NCBI GenBank assembly: GCA_036504815.1
Contig: DASXUN010000012.1
Location: 62,001-126,000 of the forward strand
DNA: 64,000 bases
Direction: 5' to 3'
Source: Gemmatimonadaceae bacterium
Lineage (GTDB): Bacteria > Gemmatimonadota > Gemmatimonadetes > Gemmatimonadales > Gemmatimonadaceae
Part shown: piece by piece, positions 1-8,461 of the stretch
How positions within the stretch are numbered: position 1 is the stretch's first letter
Layout: the number at the start of each line of letters is the position of its first letter
The notes under the pieces: generated by a model
Database searches by the model: none
Told to the model about the DNA's origin: nothing
Seen by the model: only the letters and a program-made list of their open reading frames with translations
Program-made: the position numbers and the translations under genes

Positions 1-669
1 GAGCTCGTCGCGGCCGGCCGCGTGCGGGTGAACGGCGCGGTGGCCCGCACCGGACAGAGCGTCGACCCCGCACAGGATGTCATCACCGTCGACGGGAAGA
101 CGCTCGCCCGGCCCGAGCGTCCCACCTGGCTCGTGCTGCACAAGCCGGCCGGGGTGCTCACCTCGCGCCCCGATGGCACGGACCGCCGCACCGTCTTTGA
201 ATTGGTGCCGGACGTTCCGGGCCTCACCTACGTGGGCCGGCTCGATTACCTCACCGAGGGCGTGCTCCTCCTGACCACCGATGGCGAGGCGGCGCATCGC
301 CTGACGCATCCGTCGAGCGAGATCGAGCGCACGTACCTGGTCACCGTGCGCGGCGACGTCGCCACGGCCGTGCGCGAGGCGCGCCGCGGCGTGACGCTCG
401 ACGACGGCTTCGTGCGCCCGGTGGCGGTCGAGGCCATGCAGGGTCCCGACGGCCAGTGGCAGATCGCGCTCACCATTCGCGAGGGGCGCAATCGCGAAGT
501 GCGACGTCTCTGCGAAGCGCTCGCGCTCGAGGTGCGGCGCCTGGTGCGCACGCAGTTCGGTCCGGTCAAGCTGGGCTCGCTCCCGCCGGGGGCCTCGCGT
601 GCGCTGACCGCCCGGGAACTCGGCGTCATCGCGACGCTGGGACAGACCCACGACGCGCCTGCGGGGTAA
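1..669 (+). CDS. RsuA/RluB-family rRNA pseudouridine synthase, 5' end outside the window
   Basis: The frame is open from the first base and 222 residues are visible, so the true start lies upstream. The first visible residues (ELVAAGRVRVNG) look like the end of an S4 RNA-binding domain. The catalytic segment follows: VGRLDYLTEGVLLLT carries the family's nucleophilic Asp (codon at 244-246). Further on, REGRNREVRRLCEAL is the conserved C-terminal motif of the RsuA/RluB/RluE/RluF group. Members isomerise a single uridine in 16S or 23S rRNA. The target cannot be assigned from sequence alone, although an N-terminal S4 domain fits RsuA, RluB or RluF. The next gene starts 87 bases downstream and looks like a separate operon. 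Confidence 0.93.
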   Translation, partial: ELVAAGRVRVNGAVARTGQSVDPAQDVITVDGKTLARPERPTWLVLHKPAGVLTSRPDGTDRRTVFELVPDVPGLTYVGRLDYLTEGVLLLTTDGEAAHRLTHPSSEIERTYLVTVRGDVATAVREARRGVTLDDGFVRPVAVEAMQGPDGQWQIALTIREGRNREVRRLCEALALEVRRLVRTQFGPVKLGSLPPGASRALTARELGVIATLGQTHDAPAG

Positions 670-702
670 TACGACGCTGGCCGCGCGCCGTCGCTGCGCG
701 CC

Positions 703-731
703 CCGCCATCTGCCATCCGCCCTCCGCCATC
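703..731 (+). repeat. GCCATCCGCC-type short intergenic repeat, copy A
   Basis: The spacer between the pseudouridine synthase and moxR is built of slightly varied CCGCCATC and TGCCATCC units. A very similar array occurs at 45033-45069, again in the spacer just upstream of a gene (fhs). No function is visible. Confidence 0.5.
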
Positions 732-756
732 GCTCTCACCCCACTCTGAGCCTTCC

Positions 757-1707
757 GTGCCATCTTCTCTTGCCCGCGCCATTTCCACCGAAGTCGCCAA
801 GCGCGTCGTCGGTCAGGACGCGATGATCGACCGGTTGCTCATCGCGATCCTCACCGGCGGACATGTCCTGCTCGAGGGCGTCCCCGGGCTCGCCAAGACG
901 CTCACGGTGCGCACGCTGGCCGAAGCCATCAGCACGACGTTCAGCCGCATCCAGTTCACCCCCGACCTGCTCCCGGCCGATGTCGTCGGCACGCAGGTCT
1001 TCGACCAGGGCACCTCCACGTTCTCGGTGAAGCCGGGTCCGATCTTCGCCAACATCGTGCTCGCCGACGAGATCAACCGCGCCCCGGCCAAGGTGCAGGC
1101 GGCGCTGCTGGAGGCGATGCAGGAGAAGCAGGTGACCATCGGCGGGCAGTCGTTCCTGCTCGAGGAGCCGTTCCTCGTGCTCGCCACCCAGAACCCGATC
1201 GAGCAGGAAGGGACCTATCCGCTCCCCGAGGCGCAGGTGGACCGCTTCATGCTCAAGCTGCGCGTCGACTACCCCACGCGCGACGAGGAGAAGGAGATCA
1301 TGCGGCGCATGGCGTCGGGCGACGCCATTCCGGTGAACGACGTGGCCACGCCGGCGCAGATCCTCGCCACCCGGCACGAGATCGCCAGCCTCCGCCTCGA
1401 CGAACGGCTGGTGGACTACATCGTCGACCTCGTGCACGCCACGCGGGTGCCGGCCGACGCCGGCCTCGCGGCGCTGCAGCCGCTGATCGAATTCGGTGCC
1501 TCACCGCGCGCCACCATCGCGCTCGCGCAGGCGTCGCGCGCCCACGCCTACCTGCGCGGCCGCGACTACGTCTCGCCGGACGACGTGAAGGCGCTTGCCC
1601 CGGACGTGCTGCGGCACCGCGTGCTGCTCACGTACGAGGCCGAGGCGGAGAGCGTGGCCCCGGACGAGGTGATCGCCCGCATCCTCGACGCCGTTCCCGC
1701 GCCGTGA
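757..1707 (+). CDS. MoxR-family AAA+ ATPase
   Basis: A 316-residue MoxR-type AAA+ ATPase. Walker A is GVPGLAKT at residues 41-48 and Walker B with the family signature is LADEINRAP at 102-110; the LATQNPIEQEGTYPLPEAQ segment that follows is also diagnostic. MoxR ATPases act as chaperone-like remodellers and are almost always encoded beside DUF58 and von Willebrand factor A (VWA) proteins, as here. The start is GTG at 757 with no strong Shine-Dalgarno sequence. The stop codon overlaps the GTG of the next gene. It is the first gene of a six-gene operon resembling the Bacteroides aerotolerance (Bat) cluster. The substrate of this particular ATPase is unknown. Confidence 0.94.
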   Translation: MPSSLARAISTEVAKRVVGQDAMIDRLLIAILTGGHVLLEGVPGLAKTLTVRTLAEAISTTFSRIQFTPDLLPADVVGTQVFDQGTSTFSVKPGPIFANIVLADEINRAPAKVQAALLEAMQEKQVTIGGQSFLLEEPFLVLATQNPIEQEGTYPLPEAQVDRFMLKLRVDYPTRDEEKEIMRRMASGDAIPVNDVATPAQILATRHEIASLRLDERLVDYIVDLVHATRVPADAGLAALQPLIEFGASPRATIALAQASRAHAYLRGRDYVSPDDVKALAPDVLRHRVLLTYEAEAESVAPDEVIARILDAVPAP

Positions 1708-2654
1708 CCGCCGCCGTGCCCGCCCGGGCGACCGCGCACGGGACGGACGACGGCACCCTGAGCGTCCCGCCCGAGATCCTGCGCCAGGTGAAGCGCATCG
1801 AGCTCCGCACGCGCGGGCTCGTGAACTCGCATTTCGCCGGCGAATACCACTCGGTGTTCAAGGGGCAGGGGATGGAGTTCGCCGAGGTGCGCGAGTACCA
1901 GACCGGCGACGAGGTGCGGACCATCGACTGGAATGTCTCGGCGCGCATGCGCCGCCTCTTCGTGAAGCGCTACGTCGAGGAACGCGAGCTCACCGTGCTG
2001 CTGCTCGTGGACTGTTCGGGCTCCGCGCGATTCGGCACGGCCGACCGTGACAAGCGCGCGCTCGCGGCGGAACTCGCGGCGGTGCTCGCGCTGACGGCCA
2101 CCCGCAACAACGACCGCGTGGGGATGGTGCTCTTTTCCGATGGCATCGAGCATGTGGTGCCGCCGCGCAAGGGACGCCGCCACGCGCTGCGCCTCGTGCG
2201 CGACGTCCTCGCCTGGCCGGCGCGCCAGCGCACCACCGATCTGGCGGGCGCGCTCGACCACGCGGCGCGCCTGCTCTCGCACCACGCGATCGTCTTCGTG
2301 ATCTCCGACTGGGTCGCGCCGAATCCCGAGCGCGCGCTGCGACGGCTGCGCCAGCGGCACGATGTGGTGGGCGTGGTGCTCGACGATCCGGGCGAGCGCA
2401 CGCTGCCGTCGCTGGGCGTGGCGCGACTGGTTGATCCGGAAACGGGGGCGTACCTCGAGGTGGACACCAGCGACGCGGCCGTGCGGCGCGCCTACGCGGA
2501 GGCGCTCACGGTCGAGCAGGCCGAGCGGACGGGCCGCTTTCGCCGGCTCGCCATCGATGAGGTGCGCGTGCACACCGAGTCGGGCTACGTGGACGCGCTG
2601 ATGCGCTTCTTCGCGACGCGCGAGACGCGGGCGCGCCGGCGGGCGCGCCGATGA
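1704..2654 (+). CDS. DUF58-domain protein of the MoxR/Bat operon
   Basis: A 316-residue DUF58 protein. Residues about 45-95 contain the diagnostic FKGQGMEFAEVREYQTGDE and VRTIDWNVSAR segments, followed by a VWA-like fold with LLLVDCSGSARFG, a partial metal-site (MIDAS-like) motif. No signal peptide or membrane segment is evident, so it is probably cytoplasmic. It overlaps moxR and the next gene by four bases each (GTGA and ATGA), which implies translational coupling. DUF58 proteins are constant partners of MoxR ATPases, but their biochemical role is not established. Confidence 0.92.
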   Translation: MTAAVPARATAHGTDDGTLSVPPEILRQVKRIELRTRGLVNSHFAGEYHSVFKGQGMEFAEVREYQTGDEVRTIDWNVSARMRRLFVKRYVEERELTVLLLVDCSGSARFGTADRDKRALAAELAAVLALTATRNNDRVGMVLFSDGIEHVVPPRKGRRHALRLVRDVLAWPARQRTTDLAGALDHAARLLSHHAIVFVISDWVAPNPERALRRLRQRHDVVGVVLDDPGERTLPSLGVARLVDPETGAYLEVDTSDAAVRRAYAEALTVEQAERTGRFRRLAIDEVRVHTESGYVDALMRFFATRETRARRRARR

Positions 2655-3586
2655 TCGCCGGGTTCGCCGTCGCGGTCGCGCTCGCGCTGCAGGGCGCGAG
2701 CCCGCGCCCGGTCATCGGCGTGGATGTGCGTCCCACCACCGTGGCGGTGGGCGAGCCGTTCACGGTGCGCATCCGGGTGCAGGCGCCGGCGGGCACGGTC
2801 ATTCGCTTCCCCGACGTGCCCGACTCGGCGGGGGCGATCGAGGCGGTCGATCCGCGCGCCCTCGAGGATCACTCCACGAGCACCGTCTTCGATCGCACGG
2901 CGTCGTACCGCTTCATCGCGTGGGAATCGGGACGCCGGGTGGTGCCGCTCGGCGACGTGCGGTGGGAACTGACGCGCGGCGTGGAATCCGTGCCGGTCGG
3001 ACCGGTCCACATCGAAGTCACGACGATGCTCCCCGCCGACACGGCCGCGCTGGTGCCGCGCGCGGCGCGCGCCCCGTTCGAGCCGCCGCCGCAGTGGTGG
3101 CGCTGGGGGCTCGGCGCCCTGGGCGCGCTCGCCATTGCCTGGATGCTGCGGCGTGCGCTGCGGCGCCGACGCGCGCCGGCGCCGCCCACCGATGCCTTCG
3201 TGGAGGCGCAGGCGGACTTCGCGGCCGTCGATGCGCAGGCGCTGCCGGACGCGGGCGAGCCGGGACGCGCCATCCTCGCGTACGCGGAGGTGACGCGGGC
3301 GTATCTCACGCGGCGCTTCCCGCAGGCGACCGAGGGATTGACGACGCCCGAGTACGTGCAGGCGCTCGCGGCCCATCACCTGCCGATCCTCCCCGAGGAG
3401 GTGGCGGCGGTGCTGCAGGCGGCGGACGGCGTGAAATTCGCGGGCGAGCCCGCCGACGCCGCGCGCGTGGCGCTGGTCGCGCGCGCGGCGCGCGGCGTGG
3501 TGCGCGACGTGCAGACCGCGTACGAAGCGCGCCTCGCCGCCGCCGACAAGGGGAAGGGGCCGCGCGGCCGTCGGAGGGGCGCATGA
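2651..3586 (+). CDS. Single-pass membrane protein of the Bat operon (DUF4381/BatD-like)
   Basis: A 311-residue protein with an N-terminal signal-like segment, an extracytoplasmic beta-rich region (GVDVRPTTVAVGEPFTVRIRV resembles the start of BatD-type domains), one membrane helix near residues 153-172 followed by a basic stretch, and a cytoplasmic C-terminal half with an ARGVVRDVQTAYE tail. The topology and the position between a DUF58 gene and a VWA gene match the DUF4381-like component of MoxR/VWA operons. It overlaps both neighbours by four bases. Its role is inferred only from context; it probably works with the VWA proteins in the envelope. Confidence 0.72.
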   Translation: MIAGFAVAVALALQGASPRPVIGVDVRPTTVAVGEPFTVRIRVQAPAGTVIRFPDVPDSAGAIEAVDPRALEDHSTSTVFDRTASYRFIAWESGRRVVPLGDVRWELTRGVESVPVGPVHIEVTTMLPADTAALVPRAARAPFEPPPQWWRWGLGALGALAIAWMLRRALRRRRAPAPPTDAFVEAQADFAAVDAQALPDAGEPGRAILAYAEVTRAYLTRRFPQATEGLTTPEYVQALAAHHLPILPEEVAAVLQAADGVKFAGEPADAARVALVARAARGVVRDVQTAYEARLAAADKGKGPRGRRRGA

Positions 3587-4578
3587 TGGCGATGCTGCGC
3601 GGCTGGGAGCTGGCGTCGCCGTGGTGGCTGCTGCTCCTCCCGTTCCTGCTGCTCTGGCTGCGGTGGCGCCGCCGCCGGCGTCCCGACGCGATTCTCTTCT
3701 CGCGGGTGGATGTGCTGCAGGCGGGTCCCGGTCGCGGACGCTGGGCCGCGCGCGCCCTGCTCATCCTGCGGGTCACCGCGCTGGTCGCCGGCACGGTGGC
3801 CCTCGCGCGCCCGCGCACGGGGGCGCGCACGGAGCAGGTGACGGGTGAAGGCATCAGCATCATGCTGGTGGTCGACCTCTCGAGCTCGATGCTCGCCGAG
3901 GACTTCCAGCCGCAGAATCGCCTGGAGGTGGCCAAGGAGAAGATCAAGCAGTTCGTGCTCGCGCGTTCCTCCGACGCGATCGGGCTCGTGTCATTCTCCG
4001 GTGAGGCCCTCACGCAGGTCCCGCTCACCATCGACTATCCGGTGGTGCTCGCGGCCGTCGACAATCTGCAGTCGGGCCAGCTGGAAGACGGCACGGCCAT
4101 CGGCACCGCCATCGCCACGGCGGCGAATCGGCTGCGCGACGCGCCGGGGCGCTCGAAGGTGATGATCCTGCTGACCGACGGCGTCAACAACCGCGGCGCC
4201 ATCGATCCGCGCACGGCCGCGCAGGCGGCGGCCTCGCTCGGCATTCGCATTTACACCATCGGCGTCGGCAGCGAGGGCATGGCGCCGGTGCCGGTGGGAC
4301 GCGGGGTCTTCGGCCTGCGCTATGAGAACCGCAAGGTCGAAATCGACGAACCGCTGCTGACCGACATCGCGCGGGGGACGTCGGGCCGCTACTTCCGGGC
4401 GCGCGACGGCGCCGCGCTGCAGCGCATCTACGAGCAGATCGACCAGCTGGAGCGCGTGCCGGTGCGCGCCTCGCGCTACGTGCGGTACAACGAACTGTAC
4501 GTCTATCCGCTCGGGCTCGCGCTCGCCGCGCTCGTGCTCGAGTTGGCATTGCTCGCGTGGCGGGGTCCGCTGCCATGA
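3583..4578 (+). CDS. BatA-like VWA-domain membrane protein
   Basis: A 331-residue protein starting at the ATG that overlaps the previous stop; the open frame extends further upstream but has no start linked to this operon. Two N-terminal membrane helices (about residues 10-27 and 58-80) precede a VWA domain with an intact MIDAS signature (VVDLSSSMLAEDF), and LLTDGVNNRGAI lies further on. A last membrane helix sits near the C terminus (YPLGLALAALVLELALLAW). This is the layout of BatA. Such proteins are thought to act at the membrane in stress or oxygen tolerance with MoxR, but the mechanism is unknown. Confidence 0.88.
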   Translation: MMAMLRGWELASPWWLLLLPFLLLWLRWRRRRRPDAILFSRVDVLQAGPGRGRWAARALLILRVTALVAGTVALARPRTGARTEQVTGEGISIMLVVDLSSSMLAEDFQPQNRLEVAKEKIKQFVLARSSDAIGLVSFSGEALTQVPLTIDYPVVLAAVDNLQSGQLEDGTAIGTAIATAANRLRDAPGRSKVMILLTDGVNNRGAIDPRTAAQAAASLGIRIYTIGVGSEGMAPVPVGRGVFGLRYENRKVEIDEPLLTDIARGTSGRYFRARDGAALQRIYEQIDQLERVPVRASRYVRYNELYVYPLGLALAALVLELALLAWRGPLP

Positions 4579-6257
4579 TCGCGTGGGAGCGCCCCGTCCT
4601 GCTCGCCTTCTCGCTACTCGTCGCCGTGCTGGGAGCGACAGCGGCCTGGCTGTGGCAGCGCCGGCGCGCCGAGCGGCTCGCAGCGCTCGGCAGCGACGCG
4701 GCGTTGCGACGGCTCGCCCCCTCGGCCCGGTCGGCCGCCGGGCTGCGCCGCGCCATCCGGCTGGGGACGGCCGCGGTGCTCACCTCCATTGCGTTCGCCG
4801 GCCCGCGATGGGGGACGTCGCGCGAAGTCATTCGCACGCGCGGGGGCGACGTGGTGCTCGCGATGGACGCCTCGCTCTCGATGCTCGCCGACGATGAGCG
4901 GCCGACGCGCCTCGAGCGCATGAAACAGGAAGTGCGCCGCTTCCGCGCCGCCTCGCCGGGCGACCGGGTGGCGCTCATCGCCTTCGCCGGCCGGGCGTAT
5001 GTGCTGTCGCCGCTCACGGCCGATGACGGCGCGCTCGAACTCTTCCTCGACAACCTCGACCCGTCCATCGTGGGCCAGCCGGGGACGGCGCTCGCGCCGG
5101 CCATCACGGGCGGCCTCGACCTGCTGGCCGCGGCGCAGGGCGGTGCGGGGAAGGCCATCGTGCTCCTGACCGACGGCGAAGGGTTCGACGATCGCGCGGA
5201 CGCGATTCGCGCGGCCCAGCGCGCGCGAAAGGAGAATGTGCGCCTCGTCACGGTCGGCTTCGGGACGGAGGGTGGCACGTCGATTCCGGTGCGCGGACCG
5301 AGCGGCGTGGAAGCGAAGCGCGACGAGCGTGGCGACATCGTCATCACGCGGTATGCACCCGAGACACTCGCCGAGGTGGCGCGCGTCGCCGACGGCGAGT
5401 TCATTCCCGCCGGCGTCAATGACAAGGGAACGCGCATCGCGCGCGCCCTGTCGTCACTCGAGGCGCGACGCCGCGCCTCGGAAGCAGGGCTCGCGATGCC
5501 CGCGCGGTACCAATGGCTGCTCGCCGTGGCCGTCCTCCTGCTGCTCTTCGATGCCTGGCATTCCGACGGCGGACGGCTCCCGGTGCGGTGGCTCCCGCTG
5601 CGCCTGCGCCGGCGGTTCGGCGCTGCGATGGTGGCTGGCGTCGCCGTCGCGGCGCCCGGTGCGGCGCGCGCGCAGGGGGCCGGCGATCGCGCGCTGCAGG
5701 AGTTCAGGGAAGGGCGCACCCTCGAGTCGGTGCGCAGCTATCGGGACGCGATCAATCGCGGCGACCGCACGCCGCGCACGCTCTACAACTTCGGCACGGT
5801 GCTGCTCGCCGCCGACTCGCTCGACGCGGCCATCGACGCGCTCGAACGGGCCAGCTTCGGTGCCGCTCCCGCGCTGCGCGACCGCGCGCTCTACAACCTG
5901 GGACTCGCCCAGTTGCTCCGCGCCCGGCGCGCGGAGGCGGAGGAACGCTCCGCGTCGGTCCGCGGCGCGCTGGCGGCCTTCCGCACGCTCCTGCTCGCGA
6001 GGCCGAAGGATGCGGATGCGCGCTGGAACTACGAGCTGGCACTGCGCCTGAGGAAGACGCCGCCGCTGCGGGCGGGGGGCGGCGGCGCGCGCGAGGACGA
6101 GCTGTCGTTGCCGCAGCAGCCGCGCGATCCCTCGGGAATGTCCGAACAGCAGGCGCAGCAGCTGCTCGACGCCGCCGCCCGCGACGAACGCGACACGCAG
6201 ACGCGCCGCCGCCGTTCGCCGCAGCGCGACCGCCCCCCGGGAGGAAAGGACTGGTGA
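4575..6257 (+). CDS. BatB-like VWA protein fused to TPR repeats (BatB/BatC fusion)
   Basis: A 560-residue protein; the ATG at 4575 overlaps the upstream stop (ATGA) and is preferred over a GTG six codons earlier. Order: N-terminal helix, VWA domain with MIDAS motif VLAMDASLSMLADD, a membrane helix (WLLAVAVLLLLFDAWH), a second hydrophobic stretch ending APGAARAQG, then TPR-like repeats (TLYNFGTVLLAADSLDAAI and RALYNLGLAQLLRARR). The C-terminal SEQQAQQLLDAAARDERDTQ resembles the tail of BatB/BatC-type proteins. In Bacteroides BatB and BatC are separate; here they appear fused. The role is inferred from family and operon. Confidence 0.86.
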   Translation: MIAWERPVLLAFSLLVAVLGATAAWLWQRRRAERLAALGSDAALRRLAPSARSAAGLRRAIRLGTAAVLTSIAFAGPRWGTSREVIRTRGGDVVLAMDASLSMLADDERPTRLERMKQEVRRFRAASPGDRVALIAFAGRAYVLSPLTADDGALELFLDNLDPSIVGQPGTALAPAITGGLDLLAAAQGGAGKAIVLLTDGEGFDDRADAIRAAQRARKENVRLVTVGFGTEGGTSIPVRGPSGVEAKRDERGDIVITRYAPETLAEVARVADGEFIPAGVNDKGTRIARALSSLEARRRASEAGLAMPARYQWLLAVAVLLLLFDAWHSDGGRLPVRWLPLRLRRRFGAAMVAGVAVAAPGAARAQGAGDRALQEFREGRTLESVRSYRDAINRGDRTPRTLYNFGTVLLAADSLDAAIDALERASFGAAPALRDRALYNLGLAQLLRARRAEAEERSASVRGALAAFRTLLLARPKDADARWNYELALRLRKTPPLRAGGGGAREDELSLPQQPRDPSGMSEQQAQQLLDAAARDERDTQTRRRRSPQRDRPPGGKDW

Positions 6258-8431
6258 AAATCCTCCCCATCGCCCCGCACCACACCCTGCTCCCTGTACG
6301 CTGCACCGCGGGGCGGAGGGCGCTGGCGTGCCTGGTCTTGCTGTCGCTCGTGCCCGTGGCTGCGCCGGCCCAGTATCCCCCGGTCGTCACGCGCTCGCGC
6401 CTCGACCCGGCGCGCGACGTCAACTTCCACGCGATCCTCATTCCCGACACGGTGTACGTGGGGCAGCAGTCCACGTACCAGATCGGTGTCTTCCTCAACC
6501 AGACGGTGCGGCAGCGCCTGCGCCGCAATCCCGAGTTCGTTCCGCCCGAAACGCGATCGCTGCTCGTCTACGACCTCCCCGAAGCGAAGTCGCCGCTGGT
6601 TGGCACCGTGGACGGTCGGTCGTATGAAGTGCACGTCTTTCAGCGCGCCTTCTTCGCGCTGTCGCCCGGGCGCTACGACGTGCCGCCGGCGAAGCTGACC
6701 TACGCCTTGCCGCAGAGCGCGTCGTTCTTCAGCCGGGAAGAATCGCACGCCATGCGCAGCGAGGCGCTCTCGCTCGTCGTGCTGCCGGTTCCCACGGCGG
6801 GCCGGCCGGAGGACTGGGCGGGGGCCGTGGGGGAGTGGCGCGCGCGGCTGCGCGTCGATTCCTCCTCCGGGCGCGTGGGCAATCCAATCGTCGTGACCAT
6901 GCGCATCGAGGGACGCGGCAACGTGACGCTGTTGCCTCGTCCGCGCCTCACCATCGCGTGGGCCTCGGTGGTCGCCGCTGACGAGCGCGTGGAGCTCGAC
7001 TCCACGCCGACGACGCTGCGCGGCGCCAAGGAGTTCGACTGGCTCATCACCCCGCGCCAGCCGGGACGCCGGGTGATCCCGTCGCAGCGCTTCGCCTATT
7101 TCAATCCGACCGCGCGGCGCTTCGAGCTCGCCTTCAGTCCGGCCGTCACCGTGGCCGTCGGCGAAGGCGACACCGTCGCCGCCGATTCGACCACCAGCGC
7201 CGCCGCGCCGTTCACCTACGCACCGCCGGCGCCCACCGACCTCACGATACGTTCCGCGATGGGACCGGCCGCCGGTTTCTCCTGGTTGCGCTCGCCCTGG
7301 TTCGTGGCGCTCATGGCGCTCGCTCCGTGGCCCGCCGCGATCGGCGCGTTCCGTCACCGGCGGCGCCGGCCGCGCCCCGCGCCGAGCAAGGCGCGCCAGC
7401 TCAAGGACGCCGCCGGCACCGCATCCTCCGCACCGGACGTGCTGCGCCGCCTCACGCATGACGCCCTGCGCGAGCGGCTTGGTCTCGACGTGGGACTCGC
7501 GCTGGCCAACGGCACACTCGTCAATGATCTCCGCCACGAAGGAGTGACGGGTGACACCGCCGCCCGACTGGACCTCGCGCTTCGCCAGCTCGACATGTCG
7601 ACGTTCGGCGCCGCCACGTCGATGCGCGCACCGAGCGCCTCGGCGCTGGTGGCCCTGGTCGCTGCGGTCGACGGTGAAGCACGGCGCGGACGCGGGCGCC
7701 GCGCCCAGTCGCGCGCGGCGCTCGGCGTGATCGCCCTGCTGGCCCTCGGCGCCGCGGCGCCGCTGCTGGCCCGCCAGGGTGACACCGTCGAGCGCAGTTG
7801 GGCCCAGGGGCAGACCGCGTACTCCGGACGCGACTTCGAACGGGCCGAACGGCACTTCCTCGATGTCGCGCGCCTGCGGGCCGACCATCCCGACGTCTGG
7901 GCCAACGTCGGCACCGCGGCGTGGATGGCCGCCGACACGGCGCGCGCGGTGCAGGGGTGGCAGCGCGCGCTGCGACGGTCGCCGCTCGACCTCGAGTTGC
8001 GCAACCGCCTCGCGCTGGTGCGCGCGGTGCAGGATCGCGGCGCGGCGCGCGTGCCGCCGGTCCCGGTGCAGTTGCCGCCGCTCCTCTTCGCGGTGCTGTG
8101 GGGCGTCGGCTGGTGGTTGCTCGCGCGGCGCGCGTGGTCCGGGCGTGCCATCGCGCGGCGCAGTCTCTGGCTGGTGGTCGTCAGCGTGGCGGTGCTCGCC
8201 GGCGCGGTCGTGCTCGACCAGGTGCAGCGCGCCGCCGATCTCGCCGTCGTCGTCCGGCCCGAGCCACTGCGCACGATTCCCGCGCTCGGCGCCGACCAGG
8301 GACCCGCACCGCTCACCGGCGAGGTCGCGGTGGTGGTGGAACGGCTTGGCGCGTGGGCGCACGTGCGTCTCGATGGCCGGCGGCAGGGATGGATCGCGTC
8401 CGAGCTCCTGCTGCCGCTTGGCGATGATTGA
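6254..8431 (+). CDS. BatD-like protein fused to TPR and SH3-like domains
   Basis: A 725-residue protein read from GTG at 6254, which overlaps the previous stop and has a good ribosome-binding site (GGGAGGAAAGGA, about 6239-6250). After a signal peptide ending near VAAPAQY come BatD-like beta domains (VYVGQQSTYQIGVFLNQTV, and RVGNPIVVTMRIEGRGNVTLLPRP). A membrane helix near WFVALMALAPWPAAIGAF follows, then a cytoplasmic or linker part and a second hydrophobic segment. TPR-like repeats (QTAYSGRDFERAERHFLDVAR), two more helices and a C-terminal SH3-like tail (EVAVVVERLGAWAHVRLDG, GWIASELL) complete it. It appears to combine BatD with a BatE-like (TPR plus SH3) module. Confidence 0.84.
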   Translation: MKILPIAPHHTLLPVRCTAGRRALACLVLLSLVPVAAPAQYPPVVTRSRLDPARDVNFHAILIPDTVYVGQQSTYQIGVFLNQTVRQRLRRNPEFVPPETRSLLVYDLPEAKSPLVGTVDGRSYEVHVFQRAFFALSPGRYDVPPAKLTYALPQSASFFSREESHAMRSEALSLVVLPVPTAGRPEDWAGAVGEWRARLRVDSSSGRVGNPIVVTMRIEGRGNVTLLPRPRLTIAWASVVAADERVELDSTPTTLRGAKEFDWLITPRQPGRRVIPSQRFAYFNPTARRFELAFSPAVTVAVGEGDTVAADSTTSAAAPFTYAPPAPTDLTIRSAMGPAAGFSWLRSPWFVALMALAPWPAAIGAFRHRRRRPRPAPSKARQLKDAAGTASSAPDVLRRLTHDALRERLGLDVGLALANGTLVNDLRHEGVTGDTAARLDLALRQLDMSTFGAATSMRAPSASALVALVAAVDGEARRGRGRRAQSRAALGVIALLALGAAAPLLARQGDTVERSWAQGQTAYSGRDFERAERHFLDVARLRADHPDVWANVGTAAWMAADTARAVQGWQRALRRSPLDLELRNRLALVRAVQDRGAARVPPVPVQLPPLLFAVLWGVGWWLLARRAWSGRAIARRSLWLVVVSVAVLAGAVVLDQVQRAADLAVVVRPEPLRTIPALGADQGPAPLTGEVAVVVERLGAWAHVRLDGRRQGWIASELLLPLGDD

Positions 8432-8461
8432 CCCGCCCGCCGCACGCCCGGAGATTTCGTC

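Noticed and set aside
2920-3582. Upstream extension of the BatA-like gene
   Set aside because: The extension overlaps a well-supported gene in another frame. The ATG at 3583 overlaps the upstream stop and gives the usual N-terminal helix.
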